From NCBI GenBank assembly GCA_963842155.1, contig CAWJFP010000012.1:62001-126000 (forward strand): a DNA stretch of 64,000 bases, given 5' to 3'. Each line of letters starts with the position of its first letter. Position 1 is the stretch's first letter. This stretch comes from CAWJFP01 sp963842155. Its GTDB lineage: Bacteria; Pseudomonadota; Alphaproteobacteria; JACZXZ01. Below, one piece after another: positions 7,801-18,557 of this stretch. The notes beneath the pieces are model-generated. The model saw only the letters and a list, made by a program, of their open reading frames with translations, searched no databases and was not told the origin of the DNA. The translations under genes and the position numbers were made by a program.

Positions 7801-8607
7801 GCTCCCTGCGTTCTCGCCGCCTCCCAGGCGGCCAGCGTGCTCGATCCGCCCGCAAGCGACCAGCCGCCATCGACCGGGATGAGCGCGCCGGTGATCCAGC
7901 TCGCCAGCGGCGAGGCCAGGAAGAGGGCCGCCTGCGCGCAATCCTCGAGCCTGCCGAAGCGTTGCAGCGGTATGCGCTTCTCCATGCCCGCGCGCTGCTC
8001 GGAGCTGGCCAGCCGGCGGAAGCCCTCGGTGCCGGCGATCGGGCCGGGGGCGATCGAGTTGACGCGGATGCCATCCGCCCCCCACTCGATCGCCAGCACG
8101 CGCATCACCTGGTCGAGGCCGGCCTTGGCGGCGCAGGCATGGACCTGGAGCGGCATCGGGATCCAGGACTGCGGCGCCGAGATGTTGATGATCGAGGCGC
8201 CGGGCCGCTGCAGATACTGGTGCGCCGCGCGCAGCACGTTGAAGCCGCCGAGGAGGTCGATATCGACCACGGTCTTGAAGGCATTCGCGGACATGCCGAG
8301 CGCCGGGGCGGGGAAATTGCCGGCGGCGCCAGAGACCAGCACGTCGATCGCGCCGAAGGCCTCGTGCGCGGCGGCGAGCGCGGCCGAGATGGCGGCGAAG
8401 TCGCGCACGTCGGCGCTGATGCCCAGCACCTTGCCGCCATGGCGGACGCAGGCTCGCGCAAGCGCCGTCGATGCGCGCCTGCGAGCGGCTGGCGATGGCA
8501 AGGCTCGCCCCCGCGCGCGCAAAGGCCTCGGCGATGCCGAGATTGATCCCGCTGCTGCCGCCGGCCACGAAGACCGACTTGCCGGTGAAATCGAATGGGT
8601 CGCTCAT
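7797..8607 (-). CDS. SDR oxidoreductase, 2,4-dienoyl-CoA reductase-like (one apparent frameshift)
   Basis: The N-terminal frame starts MSDPFDFTGKSVFVAGGSSG with the SDR cofactor motif GGSSGINLG, preceded by GGGAGG. The rest of the protein (GGKVLGISADVRDF onward to the C terminus) is in another frame. Removing one C at 8441-8442 restores ...SLRPHGGKVLG..., so this is one gene of about 269 residues with an apparent +1 insertion. The motif PGPIAGTEGFRRL matches the 2,4-dienoyl-CoA reductase branch, which removes double bonds of unsaturated fatty acyl-CoA using NADPH. The usual SDR Tyr-x-x-x-Lys is replaced by HACAAKAG, as in that branch where the Tyr is absent. Confidence 0.85.
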
Positions 8608-8785
8608 GCTGCCTCCCTGCGTTGCTGGCCCGCTTCAGGCCGGGGCATCCGGCCCAACCGACGGGCGCCTTTAGGGCAAGCTGGAACGAATTGCTTTACC
8701 CTATTGATGGACTTACCCAATCGGGCCTCGCTATAATAACGACTCGGGCGGAAGATGCGCGCCGTGCGACCCGGGATCAGGGGCG

Positions 8786-10936
8786 ATGGACGAGTTTCCG
8801 AAGCGAACGCTGGAGGATTGGCGCCGCGCCGCGAGCGAGGAGCTCAAGGGGCGGGACCCGGATTCGCTTGTCTGGGAGACGCCCGAGGGCATCAAGGTAA
8901 AGCCCCTCTATACGGCCGCGGACCTCGCAGGCCTGCCGGCGCTCGACAGCATGCCGGGCATGGCCCCCTTCCTGCGCGGCGCGCGCGCGACCATGTATGC
9001 CAACCGGCCCTGGACCGTGCGCCAATATGGCGGCTTCTCGACGGCCGAGGAGACCAACGCCTTCTTCAAGCGCAATCTCGCCGGCGGGCAGACGGGCCTC
9101 TCCGTCGCCTTCGATCTCGCCACCCATCGCGGCTATGATTCTGACCATCCGCGCGTCGTGGGCGACGTGGGCAAGGCGGGGGTCGCCATCGATTCCGTCG
9201 AGGACATGAGGATCCTCTTCGAGGGCATCGCACTCGACAAGGTGAGCGTGTCGATGACGATGAACGGCGCCGTGCTGCCCGTGATGGCGGCCTTCATCGT
9301 GGCGGGCGAGGAGCAGGGCGTGCCGGCGGCCAAGCTCTCCGGGACCATCCAGAACGACATCCTCAAGGAGTTCATGGTCCGCAACACCTATATCTACCCG
9401 CCCGAGCCGAGCATGCGCATCGTCGCCGACGTGATCGAGTTCACCGCGCGGCATATGCCCAAATTCAACTCGATCTCGATCTCGGGCTACCATATGCAGG
9501 AGGCGGGAGCGACGGCGGCGCAGGAGCTCGCCTTCACCCTCGCCGACGGCATCGAATATGTCCGCGCCGCGCGCTCGCGCGCCCTCGATATCGACGAGTT
9601 CGCCCCGCGGCTGAGCTTCTTCTTCGCGATCGGCATGAATTTCTTCATGGAGATCGCGAAGCTGCGCGCCGCGCGCCTCCTCTGGGCGCGGCTGATGAAG
9701 CCCTTCGAGCCGAAGAACCCGATCTCCCTCTCGCTGCGCACCCATTGCCAGACCTCGGGCGTGAGCCTCACCGAGCAGGACCCCTACAACAATATCGTGC
9801 GCACCACGATCGAGGCCATGGCGGCCGTCTTCGGCGGCACCCAATCGCTCCACACCAACGCCTTCGACGAGGCGCTGGCGCTGCCCTCGGCCGCCTCCTC
9901 GCGCATCGCGCGCAATACCCAGCTCGTCATCCGCGACGAGACCGGCATCCCCAAGGTCGTCGATCCGCTCGGCGGCAGCTACTACCTGGAGAGCCTGACC
10001 GCGAGCCTCGCCGACGCCGCCTGGGCCCTCATCGAGGAGGTCGAGGCGCTCGGCGGCATGACCAAGGCGGTCGAGTTCGGCATGCCGAAGCTGCGGATCG
10101 AGGAAGCGGCGGCCCTGCGCCAGGCGCGCATCGACCGCGGCGAGGAGATCATCGTCGGCGTCAACAAGTACCAGCCGAGCGAGACGGAGCGGGTCGAGCT
10201 CCTGGATATCGACAACAGCAAGGTGCGCGATGCGCAGATCGCGCGGCTCGCGCGGGTGCGCAAGAGCCGCGACGAGGCGCGTTGCCGCGCGGCGCTCGAG
10301 GCACTTTCCCGGGCCGCCGCGAGCAAGCAGGGCAATCTGCTCGAGCTGGCGATCGAGGCCACGCGCGCGCGCGCCACGGTGGGCGAAATCTCGGACGCGC
10401 TCGAGCGCGTCTTCACCCGCCACCGCGCCGTCATCCGCAGCATCTCGGGCGTCTACGGCTCGGCCTACGAGGGCGACGAGGGCTTCCGCCGGGTGCAGCG
10501 CGAGGTCGAGGCCTTCGCGGCGGAGGAAGGGCGGCGGCCGCGTCTCCTCGTCGTCAAGCTCGGCCAGGACGGGCATGACCGCGGCGCCAAGGTGATCGCC
10601 ACGGCGTTCGCCGATATCGGCTTCGACGTGGATATCGGCCCGCTCTTCCAGACGCCGGAGGAGGCGGCGCGCCAGGCGATCGAGAACGACGTGCATGTGG
10701 TGGGCGTGTCGAGCCAGGCGGCGGGTCATAAGACGCTCGTGCCGGGACTGATCAAGGCGCTGCGCGCGCAAGGCGGGGACGACATCCTCGTCGTCTGCGG
10801 CGGCGTCATCCCGCCGCAGGACTACGATTTCCTGATGAAGCAGGGCGTCAGCGCGATCTACGGCCCCGGCACCAACATTCCGGCGGCGGCGGGCGAGATT
10901 CTCTCGCTCATCCGGCGGCGGAGAAAGGCGGCCTGA
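8786..10936 (+). CDS. Methylmalonyl-CoA mutase, single-chain type
   Basis: The 716-residue protein has an N-terminal TIM-barrel catalytic domain and a C-terminal cobalamin-binding domain with the base-off motif GQDGHDRGAK (about residues 593-602, His597 the lower cobalt ligand). It interconverts methylmalonyl-CoA and succinyl-CoA in propionate and branched-chain catabolism. Length and architecture are those of the large subunit or homodimeric forms; no small mutA subunit gene is present. meaB, its protective GTPase, lies five kilobases downstream on the same strand. It is followed after three bases by the TipN-like gene, which suggests co-transcription. Confidence 0.97.
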   Translation: MDEFPKRTLEDWRRAASEELKGRDPDSLVWETPEGIKVKPLYTAADLAGLPALDSMPGMAPFLRGARATMYANRPWTVRQYGGFSTAEETNAFFKRNLAGGQTGLSVAFDLATHRGYDSDHPRVVGDVGKAGVAIDSVEDMRILFEGIALDKVSVSMTMNGAVLPVMAAFIVAGEEQGVPAAKLSGTIQNDILKEFMVRNTYIYPPEPSMRIVADVIEFTARHMPKFNSISISGYHMQEAGATAAQELAFTLADGIEYVRAARSRALDIDEFAPRLSFFFAIGMNFFMEIAKLRAARLLWARLMKPFEPKNPISLSLRTHCQTSGVSLTEQDPYNNIVRTTIEAMAAVFGGTQSLHTNAFDEALALPSAASSRIARNTQLVIRDETGIPKVVDPLGGSYYLESLTASLADAAWALIEEVEALGGMTKAVEFGMPKLRIEEAAALRQARIDRGEEIIVGVNKYQPSETERVELLDIDNSKVRDAQIARLARVRKSRDEARCRAALEALSRAAASKQGNLLELAIEATRARATVGEISDALERVFTRHRAVIRSISGVYGSAYEGDEGFRRVQREVEAFAAEEGRRPRLLVVKLGQDGHDRGAKVIATAFADIGFDVDIGPLFQTPEEAARQAIENDVHVVGVSSQAAGHKTLVPGLIKALRAQGGDDILVVCGGVIPPQDYDFLMKQGVSAIYGPGTNIPAAAGEILSLIRRRRKAA

Positions 10937-10939
10937 CGG

Positions 10940-13840
10940 ATGGCGGAGAAGCAACGCCAATCGATTCCCGGTATCGCCGACAGCGTGGCGACCGAGGGAC
11001 GCTCGCTCGTGCCGATGCCCAAGGGCAGGGCCAGGGCGACAGCGCGGAGGGCGGAGGCGCCGGCGCCCATCTTCCTCCTCGGCCTTGTCTTGAGCGTCTT
11101 GTGGGTCGTCCTTTGCGTGCTCTATCTGGCGCGCATGGTCGGCTGGCACGGCATCGCCAACCTGAAGCCGGTCGAGCTGGCCGCCTTCACCGGCGCCATC
11201 TTCGCGCCCCTCGCCTTCCTCTGGCTGCTGCTCGCCTTCATCGGCCGCGGGCAGGACTTCCGGCGCGAGATGCTCGCGGTCGCGGGCCAGCTCCAGCACA
11301 TCATCTTCCCGTCCGAGGCGGCGGGCGCGCGGGCGCGCGAGATCAGCGCGCTTCTGCGCAGCCAGGTGGCCGAGCTCAACCTCGCCACCTCGCGCGCGGC
11401 GGCCCAATCGCTCGAGCTGCGCCAGGCGGCGGCGGAGCATAACCGCGACCTGACCAGCGCCGCCGAAACCGTCTCGCGCTGGCTGGGCGAGCTGCGCCAG
11501 GGTCTGCGCCGGGACGGGCTCGCCATCGCCGAGCTCACCCAGCAGCTCATCGCGGATGCCGGCAAGCTCAACGCCACCCTCGAGGAGCAGCGCAAGGAGC
11601 TGAGCGGCCGCGTCGACGGCGTGGCACACGCCGCCGACCGGGTCAACGAGCTGATCGCGCGCCAGACGCCGCGGCTCACCGAGCTTGCCGAGCTGACGTC
11701 GCGCGCGACGCACGACAGCATGGCGCTCGAGCTGACCCTGCGCACGGGCGTCGAGCTTCTCGCCGCCGCGGCCGAGCGGGTGGGCGACCAGGTGGCGTCG
11801 ATCGGCAGCCGCCTCGCCCATGACCAGGCCAGCCTCGAGAGCGTGACCTTGCGCTCGGCGGAGCGCGCGCGCGAGATCGGGACGCTGTTCCAGAGCCAGG
11901 CGGCCGACCTCGCGCGCGTGACCGATCAGGCGGGCTCGGTCGCCCTTCTCATCGGCGAGACGCTCACCACCAACGCCAAGGTGATGGAGGGCTCGGGCGA
12001 GCGCCTCGTCGCGCAGACCGAGACGATGCGCGCGCAGCTCACGGGGCAGATCGCGGCCCTCGACCAGGCCTCCGCGCGCATCTCGCAAGGCAACGAATTG
12101 CTCGACGGCCAGCTCGCCCGCCAGGCCACGGCGCTCGCCCGCGCCGGCGAGGAGGCCGAGGCGCGGGTGCGCGCGCTCACCACCGCCATGGAGCGGCAGG
12201 CCGGCATGCTCGCGGAGGCGGCGAGCCGGGCCTCCGCCGACGTGGCCATGGTCGGCAGCTCGCTCTCGGAGACGGCGACGCGGCTGAGCGTCGTGACCGA
12301 GCAGACCGCGGCGCGGACGCGGGAGATCGACGGCAATCTCCTCGCCGCGGCCGAGCACGCGCAGGCGCGCGTCGACGCAGTGGGCGAGACATTTCGCCAT
12401 CAGGCCGCGCAGCTCGCCGAAGCCGCCGGCCGCTCGAGCCGCGAGCTCGAGGAGGCGCGGGCGCGGATGCGCGAGGGCGCGGCCGAGCTCGAGCGCGCCG
12501 GAGCGCGCATGGCGCATGAGGGCGGCCAGGCCGAGCTGGCGCTGCAGCGGCAGACGCAGAGCATCGTCGGCGCCAGCCAGGAGGCCGAGACGAGACTTGG
12601 GCTGGTGGGCGACGAGGTGGCGCGGCGCGCGGAAGCGCTCCTCGAGGCGAGCCGCGAGGTCGCCGCCGGGCTCGCCGGCTTGAGCGAGCGCTTCAACATG
12701 GAGACGAACGGAATCGCGGGCACGGCGGGCGAGGCCTCGGCGCGCGCCGAAGGCCTCACGCTCGCGCTCCGCCGCCAGTCGGAGGAGTTGCTGCGGCTGG
12801 CCGAGCGCGCGGTGGCGGGGCAGGCCGCGTTGGGCGAGCTGCTGACGCGCAAGACCGAGGGGCTCGCCGGCGCCGCGGAGCGGGCGGAGGAGCGAACCCG
12901 GGCCGCGGCTGCAGCGATCGACGGCAATGTGCGGCTCATCGCGCAAGCCTCCACGCGGGCGAGCGAGCTGGGCGAGGCGGTCGTCCGAAGCTTCGGCAGC
13001 GAGGCCGAGCGCTTGGGCAGCGTGGCCGCGCAATCGACCGCGACGCTCGAGGCGAAATCGGGCGCCATCCGCGCCGAGGCGATCAACCTCGCGACGGCCA
13101 TGGGCAAGCTCGAGGTCGCGCTCGCGGCGATGCGCGAGACGGTCGCGGCCGAGGCGGCCGAGATCGCGGCGAAATCGGCCAGCGCCCATGCCGACATGGG
13201 TGCCCTCGGCGGCGCGCTCCATGCGCGGACCGCGGATCTCAGCGCGGTTTCGGGAGAGGCGGTCGAGCGGCTGGAGGCCGTGCGCCGGCGGCTCGACGAG
13301 GAGGCGCGGGAGCTGAGCCGCACCGTCGAGCGGGTCGAGGCCGAGACGCGCGAGCTCGCGGAGCTGTTCAACAGCGAGGCGGCGGCGCTGGCGGCGAGCG
13401 CGCGCGCCGCCACCGAGGAACTGCGCACCGTGGCCGAGGGCGACGCTCGCGCCGGCACGGGCGCGGGACGCGACAGCTTCCTCAGGACGAGCAAGGGCGT
13501 GCGCGAGGAGCTCGGCTCGATCGCGCTCGAGCTCAACCGCCTGCTTGCGCGCGCGCCCTCGTGGCGCGAAATGCGGCGCTATCGCGAAGGCGACCGCACG
13601 CTCTTCATCCGCAACCTGCTCGGCTTCCGCGAGACGCGCCTCCTGCCCAGCATCAAGGCGAAGTACGACCGCGGCGCCGAGTTCCGCCGCCATGTCGACA
13701 ACTATCTCGCCAATTTTCAGCGCCTGATCGCCGAAGCCGACAAGGCGGACGGCGGCGGTCTGCTTTCCGCCACCTTCCTCACCTCCGACATCGGCAAGCT
13801 CTACATTACGCTCTCCCGCGCGCTCGGCCGCTTCAATTGA
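10940..13840 (+). CDS. Large membrane-anchored coiled-coil protein, TipN-like
   Basis: The 966-residue protein has a basic cytoplasmic N terminus, two transmembrane helices (about residues 44-66 and 81-102), an uninterrupted Ala/Glu/Arg-rich coiled coil of some 750 residues and a globular C-terminal domain of about 90 residues (from SWREMRRYREGDRTLF to the end). Two N-terminal helices followed by a giant coiled coil is the layout of the Caulobacter polarity factor TipN; identity is inferred from architecture only. Coiled-coil bias alone can mislead, so a different cell-envelope role is possible. It follows the mutase gene by three bases, a functionally odd pairing. Confidence 0.75.
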   Translation: MAEKQRQSIPGIADSVATEGRSLVPMPKGRARATARRAEAPAPIFLLGLVLSVLWVVLCVLYLARMVGWHGIANLKPVELAAFTGAIFAPLAFLWLLLAFIGRGQDFRREMLAVAGQLQHIIFPSEAAGARAREISALLRSQVAELNLATSRAAAQSLELRQAAAEHNRDLTSAAETVSRWLGELRQGLRRDGLAIAELTQQLIADAGKLNATLEEQRKELSGRVDGVAHAADRVNELIARQTPRLTELAELTSRATHDSMALELTLRTGVELLAAAAERVGDQVASIGSRLAHDQASLESVTLRSAERAREIGTLFQSQAADLARVTDQAGSVALLIGETLTTNAKVMEGSGERLVAQTETMRAQLTGQIAALDQASARISQGNELLDGQLARQATALARAGEEAEARVRALTTAMERQAGMLAEAASRASADVAMVGSSLSETATRLSVVTEQTAARTREIDGNLLAAAEHAQARVDAVGETFRHQAAQLAEAAGRSSRELEEARARMREGAAELERAGARMAHEGGQAELALQRQTQSIVGASQEAETRLGLVGDEVARRAEALLEASREVAAGLAGLSERFNMETNGIAGTAGEASARAEGLTLALRRQSEELLRLAERAVAGQAALGELLTRKTEGLAGAAERAEERTRAAAAAIDGNVRLIAQASTRASELGEAVVRSFGSEAERLGSVAAQSTATLEAKSGAIRAEAINLATAMGKLEVALAAMRETVAAEAAEIAAKSASAHADMGALGGALHARTADLSAVSGEAVERLEAVRRRLDEEARELSRTVERVEAETRELAELFNSEAAALAASARAATEELRTVAEGDARAGTGAGRDSFLRTSKGVREELGSIALELNRLLARAPSWREMRRYREGDRTLFIRNLLGFRETRLLPSIKAKYDRGAEFRRHVDNYLANFQRLIAEADKADGGGLLSATFLTSDIGKLYITLSRALGRFN

Positions 13841-13898
13841 CGAAGCCCTCGCGGCCATCGCCCTTGCAAGACGGCGGCAAGCGTCTAGTTTCTGGGCC

Positions 13899-15801
13899 AT
13901 GAAGCCGCCGGAGCCTTCGAGCGAACGCTCGCCCATATCCTGGAAACAAACCGGGCAGGCGTTGCGCGCGCTGTCGCCCTATCTGTGGCCCAAGGGCGCC
14001 TGGGAGCTGCGCCTGCGCGTGGTCTTGGCACTCGCCTTCCTCGTCGCCGCCAAGCTCTTCAACGTCTATGTGCCGCTGCTCTACCGGCGCGCGGTGGACA
14101 GCCTGGGCGGCTCGGCGAGCGGTCATCTCTCGAGCGCCGCGGTCGTGGCGGCAGGCGTGCCTGTCGCCATCATCCTCGCCTACGGCCTGGCGCGAGTGCT
14201 GGCCCTCGCCTTCGGCGAGATGCGCGACGCCGTCTTCGCCAAGGTGGCGCAACGCGCGATCCGCCAGGTGGCGCTCGCCACCTTCGAGCATCTGCACCGG
14301 TTGTCGCTGCGCTACCATCTCGATCGCCGCACGGGCGGCCTCGGCCGCGTCATCCAGCGCGGCACGACGGGGATCGAGTTCCTGCTCAGCTTCATGCTGT
14401 TCAATATCGTGCCGACGCTCGTCGAGATGGGACTCGTCTGCGGCATCCTGTGGTCGCTCTTCGACTTCTCCTTCGCCCTCGTCACCTTCGTCACCATCGC
14501 CGGCTATATCGCCTTCACGCTTACCGTCACGGAATGGCGCACCAAATACCGCCGGCGCATGAACGAGTCCGACAACGAGGCGAACAGCAAGGCGATCGAC
14601 AGCCTGCTCAACTACGAGACCGTCAAATATTTCGGCAACGAGGGGCATGAGGCGCGGCGCTACGAGCGGGCGCTGGCCGCTTACGAGCGCGCCGCGGTGC
14701 GCAACCGCGTGACGCTCTCCTTCCTCAATATCGGCCAGGCGGCGGTGATCGCCGTCGGCCTCGCCGTGATCATGGTGATGGCGGGACGCGGGGTGGTGGC
14801 GCATCGGATGACGATCGGCGATTTCGTGCTGGTCAACACCTACTTGATCCAGCTCTACATGCCGCTCAATTTCCTGGGCTTCGTCTATCGCGAGATGCGC
14901 CAGTCGGTCATCGACATGGAATCGATGTTCCGCCTGCTCGAGATCGCGCCCGAGATCGCCGATCCGCCCGACGCCCCGGCGCTCCGCGTGACGGGAGGCG
15001 ATATCCGCTTCGACCATGTCTCCTTCGGCTACGACGCGCGCCGGCCGATCCTGCACGAGCTCGATTTCGCCGTGCCCGCAGGCCGCAAGGTCGCCATCGT
15101 CGGCCCCAGCGGCGCGGGCAAATCGACGATCTCGCGGCTGCTCTTCCGCTTCTACGAGGCGAGCGGGGGCGCCATCCGCATCGACGGCCAGGACATCCGC
15201 CGCGTGAGCCAGGCGAGCCTGCGCGCGGCGATCGGCATCGTGCCGCAGGATACCGTGCTCTTCAACGACACCATCTTCTACAACATCGCCTATGGCCGGC
15301 CCGGCGCCAGCACCGAGGAGGTGGAGGAGGCGGCGCGGCTCGCGCGCATCCACGAGTTCGCCGCAGCACTGCCCGACGGCTACCGCACCATGGTGGGGGA
15401 GCGCGGGCTCAAGCTCTCGGGCGGCGAGAAGCAGCGCATCGCCATCGCGCGCACCATCCTCAAGGCGCCGCATATCCTGGTCTTCGACGAGGCGACCTCG
15501 GCGCTCGATTCCGAAGACCGAGCAGGAGATCCAGGCCTCCTTGCGCGAGGTATCGGCCAACCGCACGACGCTCGTCATCGCCCACCGCCTCTCGACCGTG
15601 GTGGATGCGGACGAGATCCTGGTGCTGGAGGACGGTCGGCTCACGGAGCGCGGCCACCATGCCGAGCTGCTGCGCCGCGGCGGGCGCTATGCCGAGATGT
15701 GGGCGCGGCAGCAGGAGGCGGCGGCGCGCGGCGAGCCCGACCCCATGGAAGGCGAGCCGGTCAAGCCGGAGCCCATCCCGGTCGAGAGCGTCATCGCCTG
15801 A
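13899..15801 (+). CDS. Atm1-type ABC exporter, TM-NBD half-transporter (one apparent frameshift)
   Basis: The fused transmembrane and nucleotide-binding protein of about 634 residues has six TM helices, Walker A GPSGAGKST (about 402-410), signature LSGGEKQR (506-513) and Walker B ILVFDEATSALD. The TM part (ETVKYFGNEGHEARRYE) matches the Atm1/heavy-metal exporter group, which exports glutathione-type sulfur or metal conjugates. After SALDS the frame is lost; removing one C of the CC at 15511-15512 gives SALDSKTEQEIQASL and continues through the His switch VIAHRLSTV to the stop at 15801. The uncorrected frame would replace the last ~95 residues with Arg-rich nonsense. Confidence 0.9.
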
Positions 15802-16024
15802 CGAACGAGGGCGAAAAAAGGTCTAGTGTCCCGTCTCTGAAATTCGCGATATCTACCATCTCCCGTGCGCGCGAAAGCCGGGATCCATTCAGCCATGGCT
15901 ACCGGCGCTCGCCGGTAAAGCGAGAAGGTGCGGTGACGATGGATATCCGGCGAGCTTCAGAGTCACGATATTAGCTTGCCCCATGACGAAGCAACGAAGC
16001 CCAGGCCCTGCTCTCGGCGCAACC

Positions 16025-17036
16025 ATGGCTGGAAAAAACGGAACGCTCGCTTCGGACGCGGATGAGCGTCTCGCCGCCGCCCTGCTGTCGGGCGACCGGC
16101 GCGCGCTCGCGCGCGCCATCACGCTCGCCGAATTCGACGCGCCCCGATCACCGCGAGCGGGCCGAGGCGCTGCTCGAGCGGCTCCTGCCCGAGACGGGCA
16201 AGTCGATCCGCCTGGGCATCTCGGGCGTGCCGGGCGTGGGCAAATCGACCTTCATCGAGGCCTTCGGCCTTCATGTCATCGGCGCCGGACATCGCGTGGC
16301 GGTGCTCGCGGTCGATCCCTCCTCCAAGCGCGGCGGCGGCTCGATCCTGGGCGACAAGACGCGCATGGAGCGGCTCGCCGTCGAGCCCGACGCCTTCATC
16401 CGGCCCTCGCCCGCCGGCACCACGCTCGGCGGCGTGGCGCGGCGCACGCGCGACGCGCTGCTGTTGTCCGAGGCCGCGGGCTTCGACGTCGTCATCGTCG
16501 AGACGGTCGGCGTCGGCCAATCGGAGACGGCCGTGGCCGATCTCGCCGACATGTTCATCCTTCTGCTCCAGCCGGCGGGGGGCGACGAGCTGCAAGGCAT
16601 CAAGCGCGGCATCGTCGAGCTGGCCGACCTCCTCGTCGTCAACAAGGCGGATGGCGAGCTCGTGGCCGCCGCCAACCGCGCCGCCGCCGACTATCGCCGC
16701 GCGCTGCATCTGCTGCGCCCCAGCTCGCCCAATTGGACCGTGCCGGTCCAGCAATGCTCGGCGCTCACCGGGCGAGGCATCGGCGAGGTCTGGCAGACGG
16801 TCGGGCGCTATCGAGCGACGCTCGGCGAGAGCGGCGAGATCGCCGCCCGCCGTGCGGCGCAAGGGCGGGCCGCGATGTGGAGCGAGCTCGGCGAGCGCCT
16901 GATGGCCGAGCTGCGCGCCCATCCGAAGGTCGCCGCCTTGATGGCGAAGGTCGAGCGCGAGGTCACCGCCGGCCGCGTGAGCCCCGGCGCCGCGGCGCGG
17001 CGCTTGCTGGAGGCCTTTCGCGGCGAGGGACATTAA
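16025..17036 (+). CDS. meaB: MeaB/ArgK-family GTPase, methylmalonyl-CoA mutase chaperone (one apparent frameshift)
   Basis: This G3E GTPase protects and reactivates methylmalonyl-CoA mutase and gates cobalamin loading. The N-terminal helix region (ERLAAALLSGDRRALARAIT) is in one frame and the G domain (GISGVPGVGKSTFIEAFG, ...VIVETVGVGQSE..., VVNKAD) in another. Deleting one T at 16133-16134 joins them as ...ITLAESTRPDHRERAEALL, the expected family sequence. An earlier in-frame ATG at 15983 is possible. The mutase gene upstream on the same strand supports the function. Confidence 0.93.
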
Positions 17037-17217
17037 TCGCCCTCGCGACATGTTTGTGGAAACCGGGGATAGGCTTGCAATGCAAGGACAGGGCGGGTGT
17101 TAGCCGCCGCGCGCCGGTGGATGGGGCTGGGGGCGGAGCGGGGACAAGATATTTTTCGCAACTCATTGGAAAATCGAGGAAAATACCCTAATGTCGGGGC
17201 CTGAGAAAGGTCAGCCC

Positions 17218-18378
17218 ATGCCCGAGAATGCCGAGACGCTTTTCCCCGGCAATGCGAGCCGCGCGACGGCACCCCCGCGGCACAGCACCGGGCTCTTGCC
17301 CTATCAGGCGCTCAAGGAGCTGATCCGCACCCGGGAGATTTTGGCGGCCGACGAATTTCGCGACGCGCAGCTGCAGCCGGCGAGCCTCGATCTGCGCCTG
17401 GGGCCCATCGCCTACCGTGTGCGCGCAAGCTTCCTCCCCGGCGAGGAGCATTCGGTGCGCCAGCGCATCGACCAGTTCGGCATGCACAAGATCGACCTCT
17501 CGGGCGGCGCCGTGCTCGAGAAGGGCTGCGTTTACATCGTGCCGCTCTCCGAGCATCTCGCCTTGACGGGCCGCATCAACGGCCTCGCCAACCCGAAAAG
17601 CTCGACGGGGCGGCTCGACATCTTCACCCGACTTATCACCGACCATGCGACCGAGTTCGATCGCGTGCCCGCGGGCTACGAGGGGCCGCTTTATATCGAG
17701 ATCTCGCCGCGCACCTTCTCGATCGTGGTGCGCCAGGGCTCGCGTCTCAATCAAATCCGCTTCCGCCGCGGCTCGCCCTCCTACAGCGACGCGGAGCTCT
17801 ACCGGCTGCAGGAGCAGATGCAGCTCGTCGACCGGCCGCTCGAGCCGCGCCAGGTGCAGCGCGGCCTGCCGCTGACCGTCGACCTGACCGGCGACGCGGA
17901 CAGCGAGCTTGTCGGCTTCCGCGCCAAGAAGCATGCCGACCTCATCGACGTCGACAAGGTCGCCGCCTACGACCCGCTGGACTATTGGGAGCCCATCCTG
18001 GCGAGCCGCGAGCGCCGGCTCGTCCTCAACCCCGATGATTTCTACGTCCTCGCCTCGCGCGAGGCGGTCAACGTGCCGCCCGACCACGCCGCCGAGATGG
18101 TGGCCTACGACACGCTGGTGGGCGAGTTCCGCGTGCATTACGCGGGCTTCTTCGATCCCGGCTTCGGCCATGCGGCGCAGGGTGGCGCGGGCACGCGCGC
18201 CGTGCTCGAGGTGCGCTCGCACGACGTGCCCTTCATGCTCGAGGACGGCCAGCTCGTCGGGCGGCTCGTCTATGAGCGGCTGACCGATCTGCCGGACCGG
18301 CTCTACGGCAAGTCGATCGGCTCCTCCTATCAGCGTCAGGGCCTGCAGCTCTCCAAGCAGTTCAAGCCGCTCCCCTGA
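17218..18378 (+). CDS. dcd: dCTP deaminase, long alphaproteobacterial form
   Basis: The protein of about 386 residues contains the dCTP deaminase/dUTPase-like trimer fold, with LQPASLDLRLG near the N terminus, PKSSTGRLDIFTRLITD in the first half and a second related half (DHAAEMVAYDTLVGEFRVHYAGFFDPGFG). It deaminates dCTP to dUTP for thymidylate synthesis. The length is about twice that of the E. coli enzyme, which fits the duplicated form of many alphaproteobacteria. The ATG at 17218 is preferred because GAAAGG lies upstream; an ATG at 17191 would add nine residues. Confidence 0.9.
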   Translation: MPENAETLFPGNASRATAPPRHSTGLLPYQALKELIRTREILAADEFRDAQLQPASLDLRLGPIAYRVRASFLPGEEHSVRQRIDQFGMHKIDLSGGAVLEKGCVYIVPLSEHLALTGRINGLANPKSSTGRLDIFTRLITDHATEFDRVPAGYEGPLYIEISPRTFSIVVRQGSRLNQIRFRRGSPSYSDAELYRLQEQMQLVDRPLEPRQVQRGLPLTVDLTGDADSELVGFRAKKHADLIDVDKVAAYDPLDYWEPILASRERRLVLNPDDFYVLASREAVNVPPDHAAEMVAYDTLVGEFRVHYAGFFDPGFGHAAQGGAGTRAVLEVRSHDVPFMLEDGQLVGRLVYERLTDLPDRLYGKSIGSSYQRQGLQLSKQFKPLP

Positions 18379-18404
18379 CCGCCCCGGAAGGCGCTGCGCC
18401 AGGC

Positions 18405-18557
18405 TCATAAATGCTGCAAATGGGGCAGCAGGCCGAGCACGCCGATGATGATGAGATAAATGGCGACGACATAGTTGAGGACGCGCGGCACCAGCAGAAT
18501 AAGGATGCCGGCGAGGAGGGCGACGATCGGCTGGAGCAATACCGGATTGAGATACAT
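18405..18557 (-). CDS. DUF3096-like small membrane protein
   Basis: The 50-residue product (MYLNPVLLQPIVALLAGILI, then LLVPRVLNYVVAIYLIIIGV, then LGLLPHLQHL) has two hydrophobic helices joined by a PR turn. The IVALLAGILILLVPRVLNYVVAIYL pattern is that of the DUF3096 family of tiny inner-membrane proteins, often linked with stress-induced small ORFs. The ATG at 18557 has a purine-rich GGAGGCCG just upstream. It is convergent with the dCTP deaminase gene, 26 bases away. Function is unknown. Confidence 0.8.
   Translation of the reverse strand: MYLNPVLLQPIVALLAGILILLVPRVLNYVVAIYLIIIGVLGLLPHLQHL

Noticed and set aside
8777..13936. A minus-strand open frame of more than 1,700 codons opposite the mutase and TipN-like genes
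   Set aside because: It is an antisense shadow caused by high GC and strong third-position bias in the two genes on the plus strand; its product is low-complexity Arg/Leu/Ala/Gly with no domains.
13833..15644. A long minus-strand frame opposite the ABC exporter gene
   Set aside because: It is a shadow of the GC-rich exporter; its product is His/Glu/Arg-rich without a recognisable domain.
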